The notes under the pieces were generated by a model. That model was not told where the DNA came from and searched no databases. It saw only the letters and a program-made list of their open reading frames with translations. Shown here piece by piece: positions 63,530-64,000 of a stretch of DNA of 64,000 bases. The stretch is from CAYVUV01 sp964455095 (lineage in GTDB: Bacteria; Desulfobacterota; Binatia; HRBIN30; CADEER01): assembly GCA_964455095.1 (NCBI GenBank), contig CAYVUV010000328.1:1-64000 (forward strand). Reading direction: 5' to 3'. Position 1 is the first letter of the stretch, and each line of letters begins with the position of its first letter. The position numbers and the translations under genes were made by a program.

Positions 63530-64000
63530 GTGCGCGACAGACTCGGACAGTGGGCCCGGTTGGCCGGCATGATCGCGCTGTGCGCGGCGATGCCGCTGGC
63601 GGCGCGGGCGCAGCTCTGCGAAGGCGACTGCGACGGCAACCGCACCGTCACGGTCGACGAGCTGATCCGCGGTGTCGGCTTTGCGCTCGGCACCGGGGGT
63701 GAGTGCGCTTCGCTCGACCGCGACCGCGACGGCGCCGCGCAAATCGACGAGCTGGTCGCCGCGGTGCGACGCGCCCTCGACGGCTGCGACGACGGACTGT
63801 CACCTGCCGCCGCCGTGGTGCGGCACTACGCCGACATGCTGTACGCCAACTACGCCGACGCCGCGCGCCTGGCGGGCGCCTTGCGTACCTCGATTCGGGC
63901 TTTCGTCGCCAGCCCCAGTGCCGGCACGCTCGCCGCGGCCAAAGACGCGTGGTTCGCGGCCCGCCCCACCTATCTGCAAACCGAAGCCGCGCGCTTCTAC
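63530..64000 (+). CDS. Secreted EF-hand/dockerin-like plus imelysin (peptidase M75-type) protein, partial
   Basis: 157 codons to the window edge. GGAGGA lies seven bases before the GTG. Residues 1-28 are a signal peptide ending A-R-A-Q. Residues about 30-83 hold two EF-hand-like loops separated by a linker (G-D-C-D-G-N-R-T-V-T-V-D-E-L, then D-R-D-R-D-G-A-A-Q-I-D-E-L) with paired cysteines. From residue about 93 the sequence V-V-R-H-Y-A-D-M-L-Y-A-N-Y and A-A-K-D-A-W-F-A-A-R-P-T-Y-L-Q-T-E is the start of an imelysin domain, found in periplasmic iron-uptake-associated proteins (EfeO, IrpA). The Fur-like box supports iron regulation. Confidence 0.88.
   Translation, partial: MRDRLGQWARLAGMIALCAAMPLAARAQLCEGDCDGNRTVTVDELIRGVGFALGTGGECASLDRDRDGAAQIDELVAAVRRALDGCDDGLSPAAAVVRHYADMLYANYADAARLAGALRTSIRAFVASPSAGTLAAAKDAWFAARPTYLQTEAARFY

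Overview
The window is GC-rich (roughly 70 percent by eye) and carries about 53 protein genes plus one gene remnant, and no rRNA, tRNA or CRISPR array that I could find. It comes from a diderm (Gram-negative) bacterium: it has heptose activation (rfaE2), both LptF and LptG, ornithine-lipid genes and several envelope glycosyltransferases. Both ends carry secreted proteins with a short Cys/Asp EF-hand or dockerin-like motif (G-D-x-D/N-x-D-G followed by V-T-V-D-E-L), which I associate with Candidatus Binatia and related deltaproteobacterial metagenome lineages. That assignment is an inference, not proof.

Layout. 1-7.7 kb: end of a secreted EF-hand protein, a split transketolase, miaA, mutL and pgi on the minus strand, then rfaE2, a tiny membrane protein, rpmB and ridA on the plus strand. 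7.8-22.8 kb: an envelope glycosylation island with four very large GT-C membrane proteins, two of them fused to NHL beta-propellers, a membrane-anchored LamG-type protein, and a GT2-methyltransferase fusion. 22.9-27.7 kb: an AhpD-like protein, a DUF1330 protein, a GH3 glycosidase, a repeat island and an alpha/beta hydrolase.

27.8-37.8 kb is the most interesting part. On the plus strand lie a short-chain reductase, a serine-palmitoyltransferase-like enzyme, a dedicated acyl carrier protein and a fatty-acyl-AMP ligase. Facing them on the minus strand are three translationally overlapping genes: a CDP-alcohol phosphatidyltransferase with an extra N-terminal domain, a diacylglycerol/sphingosine/ceramide-kinase family enzyme, and a Tam41-like nucleotidyltransferase. 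lptG and lptF lie upstream of these on the same strand. I read this as a candidate sphingolipid (or related alpha-oxoamine lipid) synthesis and head-group module next to an envelope-lipid export pair.

37.8-55.7 kb: a sulfotransferase, a 2OG-Fe(II) oxygenase, two ELM1-family glycosyltransferases (one fused to GT8 and methyltransferase-like domains) flanking gpmA, a secreted beta-rich protein, an MsbA-like ABC exporter, a GNAT acyltransferase, two nucleotidyltransferases, olsA and olsB for ornithine lipid, an SCP2 protein, a bifunctional (p)ppGpp enzyme and an archaeal-type cytidylate kinase. 55.8-64 kb: an amidohydrolase remnant, ilvB, two short-chain reductases, an aldo/keto reductase, a luciferase-like monooxygenase, an acetoacetate-decarboxylase-family protein, an EamA transporter, and the start of an EF-hand/imelysin protein behind a probable Fur box.

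Two genome habits recur. Neighbouring genes very often overlap by four bases (ATGA or GTGA, once CTGA), which fixes several start codons. Intergenic spaces repeatedly hold palindromic repeats of a few families, and one palindrome sits in frame in the MutL linker.
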